From Conus ventricosus (lineage: Eukaryota; Mollusca; Gastropoda; Neogastropoda; Conidae), in NCBI GenBank assembly GCA_018398815.1, contig CM031620.1, positions 59,500,555 through 59,564,554 of the forward strand: 64,000 nucleotides of DNA. The letters are read 5' to 3'. Positions 34,231 through 44,412 of the stretch are shown in pieces. Position 1 is the stretch's first letter; each line of letters starts with the position of its first letter. Below the pieces are notes generated by a model that was not told the origin of the DNA, ran no database searches, and worked only from the letters and a program-made list of their open reading frames with translations. The position numbers were made by a program, and so were the translations under genes.

Positions 34231-34714
34231 TATCAGATTTGTCGTGACTGCTCAGCTGACTGTTTTTCCCGCTATCATTTAGACATGGACTGTACCGCGA
34301 TACTGTGGACACACACGCACATGACCCTTGACAAGCTTTCGTTGATAATTTCCTGGTTACGGTGCAGGTTTTATACATGTTCGTAGGTTATTCCCCCCTT
34401 CACAACCTTTGCCCTCGCCCTGATTACTTTTATTTTCGCTAAGGCTGTGAACAGCTGTAGGACTGTCGTCTGTTTCGTGATTTCCCCTTACCTAATGTAA
34501 TGGAGAGCTTCCGGCGTTTTGGCACAACGAACATGTTGCTGGAATCCGAAGCTTATTTTACTCGTCTCTGCGAACGAGAGCAGCTTTCAAACGGGTGGAG
34601 GAAGTTCCCGAGTATGTCAACCAGGTAAAATTTTGTTACGATTAACTTATCATTTAACGCCTTCTTCCTTGCGCTGAACCCTAAGCGATCTGAAGCGATC
34701 AAAGCTAAGTGAAT
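34231..34714. other. Unassigned stretch upstream of the hammerhead-like motif
   Basis: A plus-strand open stretch near 34,497-34,626 includes MESFRRFGTTNMLLESEAYF and RLCEREQLSNGW and ends soon after. It may be the C-terminus of the retroelement to which the following motif belongs. I cannot assign it to a family. Confidence 0.3.
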
Positions 34715-34810
34715 TTTCGTTGTTTTATTCGTTTATATATCACCTGACGAAGACCTAAGAGGTCGAAACGCGTTGTGTTTTGTCTTGTGACTCGTTTGTC
34801 CACGTTCTCT
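34715..34810 (+). ncRNA. Hammerhead-ribozyme-like motif (copy 1), perhaps of a Penelope-like element
   Basis: CTGACGA at 34,744-34,750, a five-base stem GACCT/AGGTC (34,752-34,756 with 34,760-34,764, loop AAG), GAAA at 34,765-34,768 and then CGCG. This has the form CUGANGA-stem II-GAAA of a hammerhead core. There is one extra A before stem II and no obvious stem III strand, so activity is unproven. A second copy lies at 57,005-57,130 on the minus strand, sharing about 75 bp (CGTTGTGTTTTGTCTTGTGA-type continuation). Hammerhead motifs in Penelope-like retroelements are established knowledge. The link here is inference. Confidence 0.45.
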
Positions 34811-34904
34811 GGGCGGTTCGCTAACATTAAATTTAAGATTTGTTTAGATTTCCGCCTGCAGTCGTCTCGCTTTGCAACTTATCATTTAGTTATTAGCTCA
34901 AGTG

Positions 34905-35835
34905 TGGGGAAGTAAACATTTTAGAAAAGCTTTTGATACGGTTCCGCATAAGAGACTCCTTATAAAGCCGGCAGCATACGGTATTGGTGGCACCTTATTA
35001 AAATGGATCAAAAACTTTCTGAGTGATAGAACTGGTGACCTACTCGTTTTTGAGTGAACCGGTGTTTTAGGAAGAAGAAGAACTCAACAAGTCAGAGTAG
35101 GGGCAGCCAAATCAAAGAAATGAATGTACTTAGTGGTATCCCTCAAGGAAGTATACTGGGACTGGTTCTTTTCACTATTTTTATAAATGATCTACCTAGA
35201 GAAGGAGACATTTATCAAGTTATTTAAAGCATTTGTTAGACCTCATCTCGAATACGCTAATGTAATTTGGAGTCCCCATCTCAAGAGACAGTCAAAAATG
35301 ATAGAAAATGTACAAAGGCGAGCTACTAAAATCCTGAAAGAATGTAGGAATTTAAACTATAATGAAAGATTGCACTATCTCCAATTACATTCACTGAAAG
35401 GAAGGAGGATCAGAGGAGACCTGATCCAATTTTTTTAAAATATTCCATAATTATGATGATGTCAATGTGCATGCGCTTTTCAAATTCTCAGAAGTGGATT
35501 GCACAAGAAATAATGAAGGCAAGATTTTTATTAGGCATTGTCATACTAACAAAAGAAAGTCTTGTTTTACCTTGAGAATTGCTAATATTGGAATGCACTG
35601 CCTACTAACACCAAATATGCACCTGATATCAACAGCTTTAAAAAACTCCAAGATGAAGACCCTAAATTGAAAGATGCTTTCTATAGTGTGGATTGAATAT
35701 AATGTTATTTATGACAGGCATGCAACCAGACCGAACTTAAATTGAAAAATAATGAGGGGACGCAAATAGGCCGTAAGGCCTAAGGCTAAAAAAAGCCGGT
35801 CCCTATTACTACTACTACTACCACTACTACTACAG
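34905..35835 (+). mobile_element. CR1-like LINE copy D1, internally deleted, TAC tail
   Basis: The plus frames read KAFDTVPHKRLL, GGTLLKWIKNFLSDRT, then a 45-bp insertion, then QQVRVGAAKS, NVLSGIPQGSILG and FINDLPRE. There the sequence jumps directly to DTFIKLFKAFVRPHLEYANV, so the FADD-box region is missing. The C-terminal part SLKGRRIRGDL follows. The 3' end is AGCCGGTCCCTATTACTAC with (TAC)n to about 35,834. It shares its sequence and tail with copy D2, which begins immediately after. Confidence 0.88.
35034..35078 (+). mobile_element. 45-bp retroposon 3'-tail insertion, GAA-ended (copy 2), with AGAACT target duplication
   Basis: The inserted sequence starts GGTGACCTACTCG and ends in GAAGAAGA. 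It is flanked by AGAACT at 35,028-35,033 and 35,079-35,084. Without it the surrounding LINE reads straight through from LSDRT to QQVRVG, so the insertion point is exact. It starts at the same base as the copy at 6,990-7,040 (minus). Confidence 0.9.
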
Positions 35836-36791
35836 ATAACCTTGTCAGTCCATGTAAAATATTTGCAGATGATACTAAGATTTACAATTGTACATCAAAG
35901 AGTACTTGTATTCAAAACGTATATCTACAAACTGCAAGAGTGGTCTGAGTCGTGGAATCTGTATTTTAACATGACCAAGTGTGGTGTATTGCACGTCAGG
36001 AATAATAATCAAAATAATGAATATAAAATGATGGAGAATGATGTTTATCACCAAGTAGAGGCTCTTACTGAAGAAAAAGACTTGGGTGTTACCGTCAATA
36101 GCAGGTTGTCATTTGACGCTCACTTACAGAGAGTGGTAAATAAAGCTAACCAGATGTTAGGTATCATAAAAAGGAGTTTTACTTATTTAGATAAAGATAC
36201 CTTTTTGAAATTATACAAAGCTTTTGTCAGGCCACATTTGGAGTATGCTAATGTGATTTGGAGCCCTTTTTTAAAGCGTCAATCAATAATGTTAGAAAAG
36301 GTTCAAAGACAAGCTACCAAATTGCTGAAGCATTGCAAAAACTTATCATATAATGAAAGATTGAAATATTTGAATCTGCACTCGCTGAGGGGAAGAAGGA
36401 TCAGAGGTGACCTAATTCAAGTTTATAAGATCTTTAATGGCTATGATGTTATTGACATTGAGACATTCTTTTCTGCTGCACAAACTTCGAGTACTAGAAA
36501 CTCTGAAGGAAAGATTTTTATGAAGCACTGTAACACTAATCAACGTAAATTTTCATTTTCTTATAGAGTTGCTAACCACTGGAATGAAATACCTACTACC
36601 ATTAAATTTGCACCTGATATTAATACTTTCAAGAATTTTCTAGATAATGATTCAAATTTAGAGAATTGTTTCATGACTATGATGGTGTGCAATGAAGATA
36701 TTAACTGTAGCATGCCATATGACCCAAAAAGTGAAGAAATTTAGAGGGGACACATGATAGACCGCGAGGTCTAGGCTAATGAAGCCAGTCC

Positions 36792-36846
<55 letters not shown>
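35836..36846 (+). mobile_element. CR1-like LINE copy D2, 5'-truncated, TAC tail
   Basis: After KIFADDTKIY (catalytic box, 35,862 on) an open frame continues, apart from one early slip, for about 290 residues: QEWSESWNLYFNMTKCGVLH, EKDLGVTVNSRLSFDAHLQ, LYKAFVRPHLEYANVIWSPF, SLRGRRIRGDLIQVYKIFNG, RVANHWNEIPTTI and FKNFLD. This is the complete RT thumb and C-terminal tail of a CR1-like LINE in good condition, hence a fairly young copy. It ends with TAGAGGGGACACATGATAGA, GAAGCCAGTCCC and (TAC)n at 36,793-36,846. Confidence 0.9.
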
Positions 36847-36848
<2 letters not shown>

Positions 36849-37330
36849 AAGGTTTCTATCGTATCAGTTATTATCTTTTATTCTTTGTATTCTTGACTTG
36901 GTAGTTTAATCAACTTTAGGCTTTCATCGTTACTGAAGTGACTCAGTCGAATGGTTGGTTAGTTTGGTGAATCTTCGCGAGCTACAAATTTTCTGTCAAA
37001 GTTATGAAGTTCTGCTTATTTAGACAAGTCACGTTACGGTATTCGAAAATTTGTCAAGCTTTTTTAAAATTTTTTACACGCATACACACTTACTCATTCA
37101 CTGGCTCACTCTCACAAACACACACAATAATTGATTGAGTTATTGATAGTTTAACATATGAAATTGAGATTTATTTTCATTATGTCAGACATAAGTTTTT
37201 GACAGTATTGAGAACATTTTCTTTTTGTATCAATTGATGATTTGTGAAGCTGAACCTGACAGTTGTTATACTATAATAACAAGTCCCCATCTTTCCAATG
37301 ACTATCATACTTATGAGTGCGTGAGCACGC
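36847..37330. other. Unassigned AT-rich stretch
   Basis: Nothing recognisable. Confidence 0.35.
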
Positions 37331-37417
37331 ACACCCGTTTCCCCACCCCCCATTCCCCCCCCCCACCCCCCCATACACACGCACACACACACACGTACAC
37401 ACATGCACCACACTAAG

Positions 37418-37494
<77 letters not shown>

Positions 37495-37516
37495 CACACA
37501 CATGCAGACACACAGA

Positions 37517-37586
<70 letters not shown>
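37331..37586. repeat. (CA)n microsatellite block
   Basis: C-rich start (37,341-37,372) followed by long CA runs with CG and AG interruptions. The 100-136 residue Thr-His or Cys-Val frames over it are artefacts. Confidence 0.97.
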
Positions 37587-37589
<3 letters not shown>

Positions 37590-37668
37590 ATATTACAAAC
37601 AACTCAAGAGTACATAGAAAGTACGCAAGTTTGTATGAAACTAAAAATTATTCATGCATTTGATACGT

Positions 37669-37730
37669 TCTCTATGTGTCTGTGTCATAGCAAAGATATT
37701 CATCTTTGCTATGACACAGACATTTAGAGA
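37669..37730. repeat. 62-bp near-perfect hairpin
   Basis: The arms 37,669-37,697 and 37,702-37,730 are reverse complements at 27 of 29 positions (TCTCTATGTGTCTGTGTCAT against TCTCTAAATGTCTGTGTCAT) with an ATTC loop. It is isolated, just right of a microsatellite block. Confidence 0.9.
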
Positions 37731-37897
37731 ATAAGAGTAAACATACTCTTGGGTGCACTTTTACCTGCAACACCTGTTTGAAATTACAACAGGCACATGA
37801 TACAATGTTTATTTCTGTGTGGCCTTTGTACAGTATATATATGTCTCACTTTCCTGGACATGACGGTCTCTTTCAGGTACATGACTTTCCACCTCCA

Positions 37898-37942
37898 CTC
37901 CCTCTCTCTCTCTCTCTCTCTGTTTCCACCTCCACTCCCTTC

Positions 37943-38007
<65 letters not shown>

Positions 38008-38060
38008 CCTCCACTCTCTCTCTCTCTCTTCTCTCTCTCCTCTCTCTCTCTCTCTCTCTT
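37898..38060. repeat. (CT)n microsatellite block
   Basis: Several CT runs separated by CCACCTCCACTCCC-type pieces, themselves repeated at 37,887, 37,926 and 38,006. Confidence 0.97.
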
Positions 38061-38409
38061 TTCCCACCTGCCCCCTTTTTTTACATAAGAGTATTTTTCA
38101 TTATTGAATACTCCATGTGCAAGTAGATCAATTGTTACCTTGTCGTGCAGACTTTAGTTAAATGCTATAAAGGACAAAGTACTGTAAAGACATTAAGTGT
38201 GTCTGCTCTGCAGAACTGACAGTTAAGCATATATATATACTGGTAAAATGTGCTTCAATGAAAACTTTCCTACCTGCGGAAGACGTACAGTGCATTTTGC
38301 GTGTTTCTAATGTTAAAGTTATTTTGGGATCAGTTTGATCTTTCCAACCTAGTTTAAATATTTAGATTAGCTAGTTACATGTTGTGTAGTCCTATTGCTC
38401 GTTTCTTGT

Positions 38410-38413
<4 letters not shown>
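38061..38413. other. Unassigned stretch
   Basis: Nothing recognisable. Confidence 0.35.

Positions 38414-38486
<73 letters not shown>
38414..38486. repeat. (CT)n microsatellite
   Basis: A perfect run of about 36 CT dinucleotides. Confidence 0.97.
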
Positions 38487-38491
<5 letters not shown>

Positions 38492-39029
38492 CTTCTTCTT
38501 CTTTTCTTTTCTTCCTTTTTTCCCCGTTAAAATTTTTGTTGTTGATGATGTTTAAAAATGAACAAAGTTTCGCTGTTTTTGATGCTAGAGTCTATAAAAT
38601 CATCGACACGATGAAAAGACTTTAAATAAAACAACTAACTAACTAAATAACTAACTAAGAAATAAACCCATCATGTGAACACATCCCTTTCACATTCATG
38701 CATGCATGCATGTGTTGTCTATAATTTTAGCTTGTCGTACACTCAAAAAATTGTGTATGAATCTGTTTTTTCTCTAGTGATAAGCCATATAATTTATGTC
38801 TCTTTCTGTCTCCTCTGCTTTTCCCTGTCTTTAGTATCTCCTCTGTCTCTCTGTCCTCTTCTTCCCCTACTAATTTTCATTCTTCCTTGCCTCAACCCAA
38901 TCCTTCTCCCTTCCCTCATCACCTCCTTCTCTTCCCACCTCCCCGTTTTTTGGATTGGAGGGTGGAAAGTGGTTTTTTTGCAGTTGTTTTCAGACGGATG
39001 TTCTTCCTATTTCTTTCCCTTCGCTCAAC
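38487..39029. other. Unassigned stretch
   Basis: Pyrimidine-rich non-coding sequence at 38,800-38,945. No gene recognised. Confidence 0.35.
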
Positions 39030-39215
39030 CCCACACACACCACACACACTCACTCTACTCACACTCACTCACACTCACGCACAGGCACATGAGTGACCTT
39101 GTGCACACACACACACCACTCACACACACACAGCATCACACACACACTCACGCACACACAGAGCGCCTTGCAACACACACGTAGCACATTGCTTACACAC
39201 ACACACACACACAGG

Positions 39216-39282
<67 letters not shown>
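39030..39282. repeat. (CA)n microsatellite block
   Basis: Imperfect CACT/CA repeats becoming a pure CA run at 39,222-39,282. Confidence 0.97.
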
Positions 39283-39283
<1 letters not shown>

Positions 39284-39749
39284 TTGCGTGCTTGTGCTCA
39301 ATCTCTCTGTTTGCTTAGAACTGCCCTGTCCCCACCCAGCCCCGCCATGTTTTTGAACTGTTCTCACTATTCCACTTTGGTGTACATGTCATTTTAATGC
39401 TGGCTTTGACCTGGGATTGTGCAGGTTCTGTTGCTTGTAACATTTGTAGATGACATATAGTATTAAAAATGTACATTTCTTTTCTGTTTTGTGTGTTGTA
39501 TGGAAATAAGAGTTGTTCAGAATGTTCTTTGTTGCTTTAGTGTAAGAGGATTTTGGGTTTGTTTTTGGTCACGCTGCAGTCTGTTTCAGTCTTTTTGTTG
39601 TTTTCTTTGGTTTTTTTTTTTTTTTGTTTGTTTTTGATTTGTTGAGAGAGGCTTGATCACTTAAAATGAAAAACTTTTCAGATCTTTGCGTCATAGAGTG
39701 CTTGATCATGTCAGTATGTAATGTGTCGTGTGTGGTGTTTGTGTATGTG
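39283..39749. other. Unassigned stretch
   Basis: T-rich, with no recognisable gene. Confidence 0.35.
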
Positions 39750-39872
39750 TTTGTGTTGTGTGTGTGTGTGTGTGTCTGTGTGTGTGATGTGTGTGTCTGT
39801 CTATGGGTGTTCATGTGTATTGTTTATGTGTGTGTGTGTGTGTGTGTGTTCATATGTGTGTGTGTCGTGGAT
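39750..39872. repeat. (TG)n microsatellite block
   Basis: Imperfect TG repeats with short interruptions. Confidence 0.95.
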
Positions 39873-40601
39873 TTGTGCTGATGATGTAGTGGTGTGCGTG
39901 CATGTGTGATTTGCACATGGATGGTTCTTTGTTGTTGATGATCGCATACAAGGTCTTGAAATGGGTGTGATTTTGTGTTGGATACTCAATTCTTCACTCT
40001 AAATGATGATTATGATTTCATCTAAAAAAATACCAGGTTATAAATAAGTGTTCCCATGAGAGTACCAACAAATGAAGAGGAATGCCAAGAGAGAAGATGG
40101 AGCATCAGTCCTGATGTCTGTTCCATTTTTTGTTTTTGGATATTGAGTAACGCAAGGTCTTACACAAAACATTGCAGTAAAAAAACACACTTTGCTTTCA
40201 TTTTTGCACACGGTTGAACAGAAGAACTCTGTTCTGTTAAATTGTTAAGCTATCATCAGTAGGAAAAATTGTTTAATGTCCTTCTGTGTTTTGGTTTATG
40301 CGCATCACTACATGGGTACAATGAATTGAAAGTTCAGGTATCTGTTGATGAAATGCAAATGTGAGTGATTTGTATTTCCTAAGCAGGTAAAGAAATATAC
40401 TTTGAACTCACTGCGCATGCACATGTGCATGTGTGTGTGTGTGTGTGTACACATACATATATACCGTAACTAAAATAGTGGTCTAACTCGGTTATCCTTT
40501 ATTTTCTGATTTCGTATCTGTGCGTAAGTTTGATAAGATAATGGGTTCCTGAGTCAATGAGGTCTGAGAATTCTTATCCATATATAAGTAATTAAAGCTG
40601 C
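39873..40601. other. Unassigned stretch
   Basis: Nothing recognisable apart from a short TG run at 40,431-40,448. Confidence 0.35.
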
Positions 40602-40909
<308 letters not shown>

Positions 40910-41690
40910 TACTGACAGAGTAACTTAGTTGACAAAGTAAGCATGGACAACCAGCAAGCTGTCCAGGGAGAGTCAAGTCCATCAAACAAAGCCTGTGCGC
41001 TGAGCACATTGGCTTGGTGGCAACAACTGGACCTTGACCTTGCATGCCTGTCAGGAGAACGGTCCGACTGCTTTCCACATGCACTGCCTCTGGTGCTTCC
41101 TCCGTTTTCCTGGCAGGACAATCAAGTCAAGTCAGAAACACTTTATTATCTCCAAAGAGAAATTCCCCAAGGGGAGATTGTGTGGAAAGCTGGCTCTGCA
41201 GTTCTTCATGCTACCCTCAGCAAACATACCTGCGCGCGTATCTGAGATTGTCAGGTGGATGCAAGACGGTCACTTTCCCAAGGACCTTGTGTTTGGGGAC
41301 CTGGCTGAAGGAAAGAAACCAAGTGGAAGACCTCCGCTTTGCTTCAAGACTGTTGGAAATATGACCTAAAGACCAGGTTCATTGGCACTAACACCTTGGA
41401 GGCAGCTGCCACAGAGATGATTGGAAGCGAAACCCCCTTCATGGACTTTGTCAGTTTGAAGAGGACGTGCCATGGAAAACCAGTGAGTGATGACATAGGA
41501 GGAAAGCACTCCAACAGACTTGCAGACTGCCCTTGACTTTAGTCTGTGTACAGTGTGGCGTGGACTGCCTCTTTCAGAACTATGAACCTCTTCAGCCACA
41601 GCAGATGCTGCACCACCAGACCTGATCCCAGCACGGAAGTTCCACAGTCTCTCAAGACTGACGGATGTCAACAAGAATTGAAAAAAGTAT
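40910..41690 (+). mobile_element. LINE 3' remnant (GxPxxRFKD and C2H2 tail type)
   Basis: Plus frames read FHMHCLWCFLRF (compare xMRCLRxILxIxWxD), then after an inserted unrelated piece VRWMQDGHFPKDLVFGDLAE, GKKPSGRPPLCFK, DLKTRFIGTNTLEAAA and finally a [23 protein letters not shown] end. The order GHVxRMxDxRxPKxLLYGELxxGKRxxGRPxLRFKD...C2H2 is a widespread C-terminal region of RTE/L2-type LINEs and host-fused repeats. The inserted piece at about 41,110-41,230 contains ACTTTATTATCTCCAAAGAG and may be another repeat. It lies about 290 bp before the first recognised AGMO exon. Confidence 0.6.
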
Positions 41691-41755
41691 TTTCAGTTAA
41701 GGAGATTTTAGATGGATCATATGATCGAAGTAGTGGTAGCACTAGTCTGTGTGTT

Positions 41756-41803
41756 TGTGCATGTGTGTGTGTGTGCGTGTGTGTGTGTGTGTGGCATATG
41801 TGC

Positions 41804-41857
<54 letters not shown>

Positions 41858-41859
41858 TG

Positions 41860-41907
<48 letters not shown>
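41756..41907. repeat. (TG)n(AG)n compound microsatellite
   Basis: TG repeats with a GGCATATGTGCG interruption, then an AG run of about 22 units ending 75 bp before an AGMO exon. Confidence 0.97.
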
Positions 41908-41910
<3 letters not shown>

Positions 41911-41981
41911 AGAGAGCACCAGCAGGAAGAATCCTTCATGACCATGTGAATCAACTGACCTGGTGTTTTGCATGTTGACAG

Positions 41982-42109
41982 GCTGCACCCTATTTCTTTG
42001 TGTGCATCCTGTTGGAAAACCTCATACTTCTGGCCAAAGGCAAGTCTCCCATGAGACCCAATGATGGATTAAACAGCATTGCACATGGATTGATCTCAAC
42101 TTTTCAGGG
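41982..42109 (+). CDS. AGMO: AGMO exon encoding the N-terminal membrane segment
   Basis: Alkylglycerol monooxygenase cleaves the O-alkyl ether bond of alkylglycerols with tetrahydrobiopterin as cofactor. It is a multi-pass endoplasmic reticulum protein of the fatty-acid hydroxylase superfamily. This exon reads AAPYFFVCILLENLILLAKG, KSPMRPNDGLNSIAHGLIST, FQG. It matches the first transmembrane segment and the following KGKxxxRxNDxxxSIxxG loop of AGMO. It is preceded by TGTTGACAG (acceptor) and followed by GTAAGG (donor), starts in phase 0, and leaves two bases of a split codon. The first coding exon upstream was not identified. It would encode the N-terminus ending in a PDYV-type segment. Confidence 0.85.
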
Positions 42110-42407
42110 GTAAGGTTTCTCAGTTTTCTTTCTTTTTTTGTGTGTAGAAGTTTTAGTGTATGTTTGCAACTAGAGACATCGATTATATCATGATTTTGTA
42201 CTTTGTTGAACTCCCCCCCCCCCCCTTCCCCATTTTATCACTTAATGCTTTGACTATTTCAGTTCTTTAATATGTCTGTTGTTTTGTGTCATGTTGTGTT
42301 TCATCTATTATAATGGTTGCTTGTTCTTAGAAAATAAGCAAAACTGCCAATTAATTGTGTCAGTTCTTTTGTTTCTTTTTAATCCTGTATCTGCGTATCA
42401 TGTTGCT

Positions 42408-42454
42408 GCGGTCGGCTGGGCTATTTATAAGCAACATTATCTTATCTTATCTTA
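42408..42454 (+). mobile_element. Retroposon 3'-tail fragment, TTATC-ended (copy 3)
   Basis: GCGGTCGGCTGGGCTATTTATAAGCAAC and ATTATC with TTATC repeats match the 3' part of the tails at 10,439-10,498 and 12,917-12,982. The leading ACAGCCCTGAT part is missing, and no target duplication is evident. Confidence 0.75.
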
Positions 42455-42500
42455 TGCAAGTAAGTGAAGTGTAGCCATGTGCAAAATTGGTTTTGGAGAC

Positions 42501-42502
<2 letters not shown>

Positions 42503-42541
<39 letters not shown>
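42503..42541. repeat. (TG)n microsatellite
   Basis: A perfect TG run. Confidence 0.97.
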
Positions 42542-42964
42542 TGTGTTTGACAGGCAAAGAAAATCACAAAATGGATCATAAGAATCTTTAAAGTTGTTTG
42601 TGCTTGTAGAGTTGTAGAGTCATCACCTAATTCTGAAGGAAAGTACATTTTGGGATCTGATCCATGCAAAACTGACAAAATGCCAAGGTGAGGAAACTTC
42701 AGTGTCTTCATGTGAGTGGGTAGGAGGGGAGAGGAGGGTGGAAAGAAGGTAAAGGGTACTTTTCTCAGACTGTCCATGTTGTGACAGCAGAGATAATAAT
42801 GATATAGAAGGTTTCTGTTATTTCTGAACATGAGTGGTTTTGTTCTTTTTCATTTTTGTAGTTTGATCACGTAAAACTTATTTTCACACAAACTTGCATG
42901 CATCAACAACAAATATTGGTTTGCTTTTTAGGCGAAATGAGGTGGAGCATCCTGAGAAATTTGA
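42542..42964. other. AGMO intron, unassigned part
   Basis: Nothing recognisable. The 129-residue minus frame here is driven by the TG run. Confidence 0.35.
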
Positions 42965-43545
42965 CAAAATATTAAGTTTGACCAGCCACCGTGGCAAAAT
43001 GGTTAGTGTCACAGTCTCCCGGCTGGGGGAGCTATGTGGGATTTTTCTGCCCGACCGGCTCCTACCCAGAGCTGAGTTTGCTGGGGCTCAGTTGGGAAGA
43101 CTGGACCACACAGTCAGTTTCATCCTCTAAACAGATGCGACTCTGAGAGTGTAACTCAAATTTCTGGACCAACACTGCAGGTGTCTGAATCTCTTGGGCC
43201 TGGCTGACACCGGAATATATTATTTTAATGAAAGTAAGTGTAGAGACAGAGTACAGCCCTGTCATGCAGTCTCAGACCAGAATGGATGTTCGTAGCATCA
43301 TCTTCATCATCCTCGAGCAATTATGGTCATCAGTAGGCGGCTTAGTAGGTGGTGTTCTGTGTATTTTGGATCAGAGCAGGCTCTACTGAACACCACCGAA
43401 GTGACTCGGCAACAGTGCTGTGTCTCATCCAAATGGGTTGCCTCTTGATAACCTGACATTCACTGCTCCTTGTGGATTGCCGGTGCCGAGTGGGCGGTGG
43501 CGGGGGTGAGTGTGGACGGGTTTTGGGTGAGCAGTGTGGGTTCAA
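42965..43545 (+). mobile_element. Composite tRNA-headed SINE-like repeat (copy 2)
   Basis: It starts with a tRNA-like head, GCCACCGTGGCAAAATGGTT, AGTGTCACAGTCTCCCGGCT. Then comes GGGATTTTTCTGCCCGACCG, the GAGCTGAGTTTGCTGGGGCT region, CTGCAGGTGTCTGAATCTC, GACAGGGCTGTACTC in reverse (43,250-43,265) and CTCAGACCAG. The second module (43,340-43,545) contains GAACACCACCGAAGTGACTC and GTTGCCTCTTGATAACCTGA. All parts match 25,505-24,640 read on the minus strand. Compared with that copy it lacks box B sequence and about 200 bp between the modules. Confidence 0.65.
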
Positions 43546-43899
43546 GGCCATGGAATTTGAAGTGCACAAAGATGGAACAGCAAAAAAAAAAAAAAGTTTC
43601 CAAAGCAATGTATTTTGATATAGGTGCAGGAAAAAGATCTGTTTAAAGGAAACAAAGAAGTAATCATTAATATCCACTGCTCAATTAAAGTTGAAAAAGA
43701 TCTTGTTTGAGGAAACAAAGAAGTAATCATGAATATGCCCACTGCTCAATTAAAGTTGAAAGAGAAAAAGAAAAGTCTGTGAATGAAAACAAATTGATAA
43801 GTTGTTGATACATGTATATAATCCACTTCCTTTCACTATTCTTTTTTTTTCTTTTTAATGCAAATTGTGATTTCTTATTTCAAGAGGTAATGGCTATGT
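43546..43899. other. AGMO intron, tandem duplicated AT-rich piece
   Basis: The segment AAACAAAGAAGTAATCAT with CCACTGCTCAATTAAAGTTG occurs twice (43,650-43,696 and 43,713-43,760), a duplication of about 64 bp. Nothing else is recognised. Confidence 0.5.
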
Positions 43900-44270
43900 G
43901 TACCAGATGTACTTGTAGGTGTCCCCACTGCAGCTTATGTTCCTCGCTTTTTTGTGTACAGTCGCATTTCTTTCCACTTCAGAGGCAGTACCCCTGTGCT
44001 GCTCATTCAATTCCCCTGTCCACAGCTAAACTCTGGCTTGTCCAGCTACAGCCTGGCCCTGGCATCTCTCTGGAGAAGGTCACTGTGAAGCCATCATAAG
44101 GCAACCCACCAGAGAGAAACGCTGCACTGCTGTCAAGTCACTTTCTTGGGGTTCAGTGGGTTCTGTTCTGATCCAGCGTATGCAGGACACCACCTATTAA
44201 AACCTCTGCTAATGACAATCCCTGGTTTGTTGTGGGGCAGTGTGAGTGACCATCCCCTTTAACAGGGGAA
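43900..44270 (-). mobile_element. Solo second module of the composite repeat
   Basis: Shared landmarks with 24,690-24,920 are AAGGCAACCCACC (44,098 on), GAGAGAAACGCTGCACTGCT, GTCAAGTCACTT, GTTCTGTTCTGATCCAGCGT and AGGACACCACCTATTAA. No tRNA-like head is seen. A second solo copy lies at 47,270-47,490. Confidence 0.6.
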
Positions 44271-44412
44271 TTTATCACATCTGTCCAATGACAGTGCCTG
44301 TGAACTGGCCGATACCAGATGTACCCCAGTTCCTAGGATGTATGAGATTGAGATGTGCCTCATAGGCACTGTGTGCCCATTGTGTTCTCATAACTGAACT
44401 GTGAACCATGCT

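Noticed and set aside
37180..37727. Cys-Val and Thr-His repeat proteins
   Set aside because: Pure translation of a (CA)n microsatellite. The same applies to Ser-Leu, Arg-Glu and similar frames at 4.2, 9.1, 37.9, 38.4, 39.1, 40.6 and 41.8 kb.
40943..41536. Host exons upstream of AGMO
   Set aside because: The wording VRWMQDGHFPKDLVFGDLAE and GRPPLCFK fits a LINE C-terminus, with frameshifts and an inserted repeat. It does not resemble the AGMO N-terminus.
42894..43130. Possible AGMO or other exon (78-residue open frame)
   Set aside because: It coincides with the tRNA-like head and body of the composite repeat and has a second copy at 25.3-25.5 kb.
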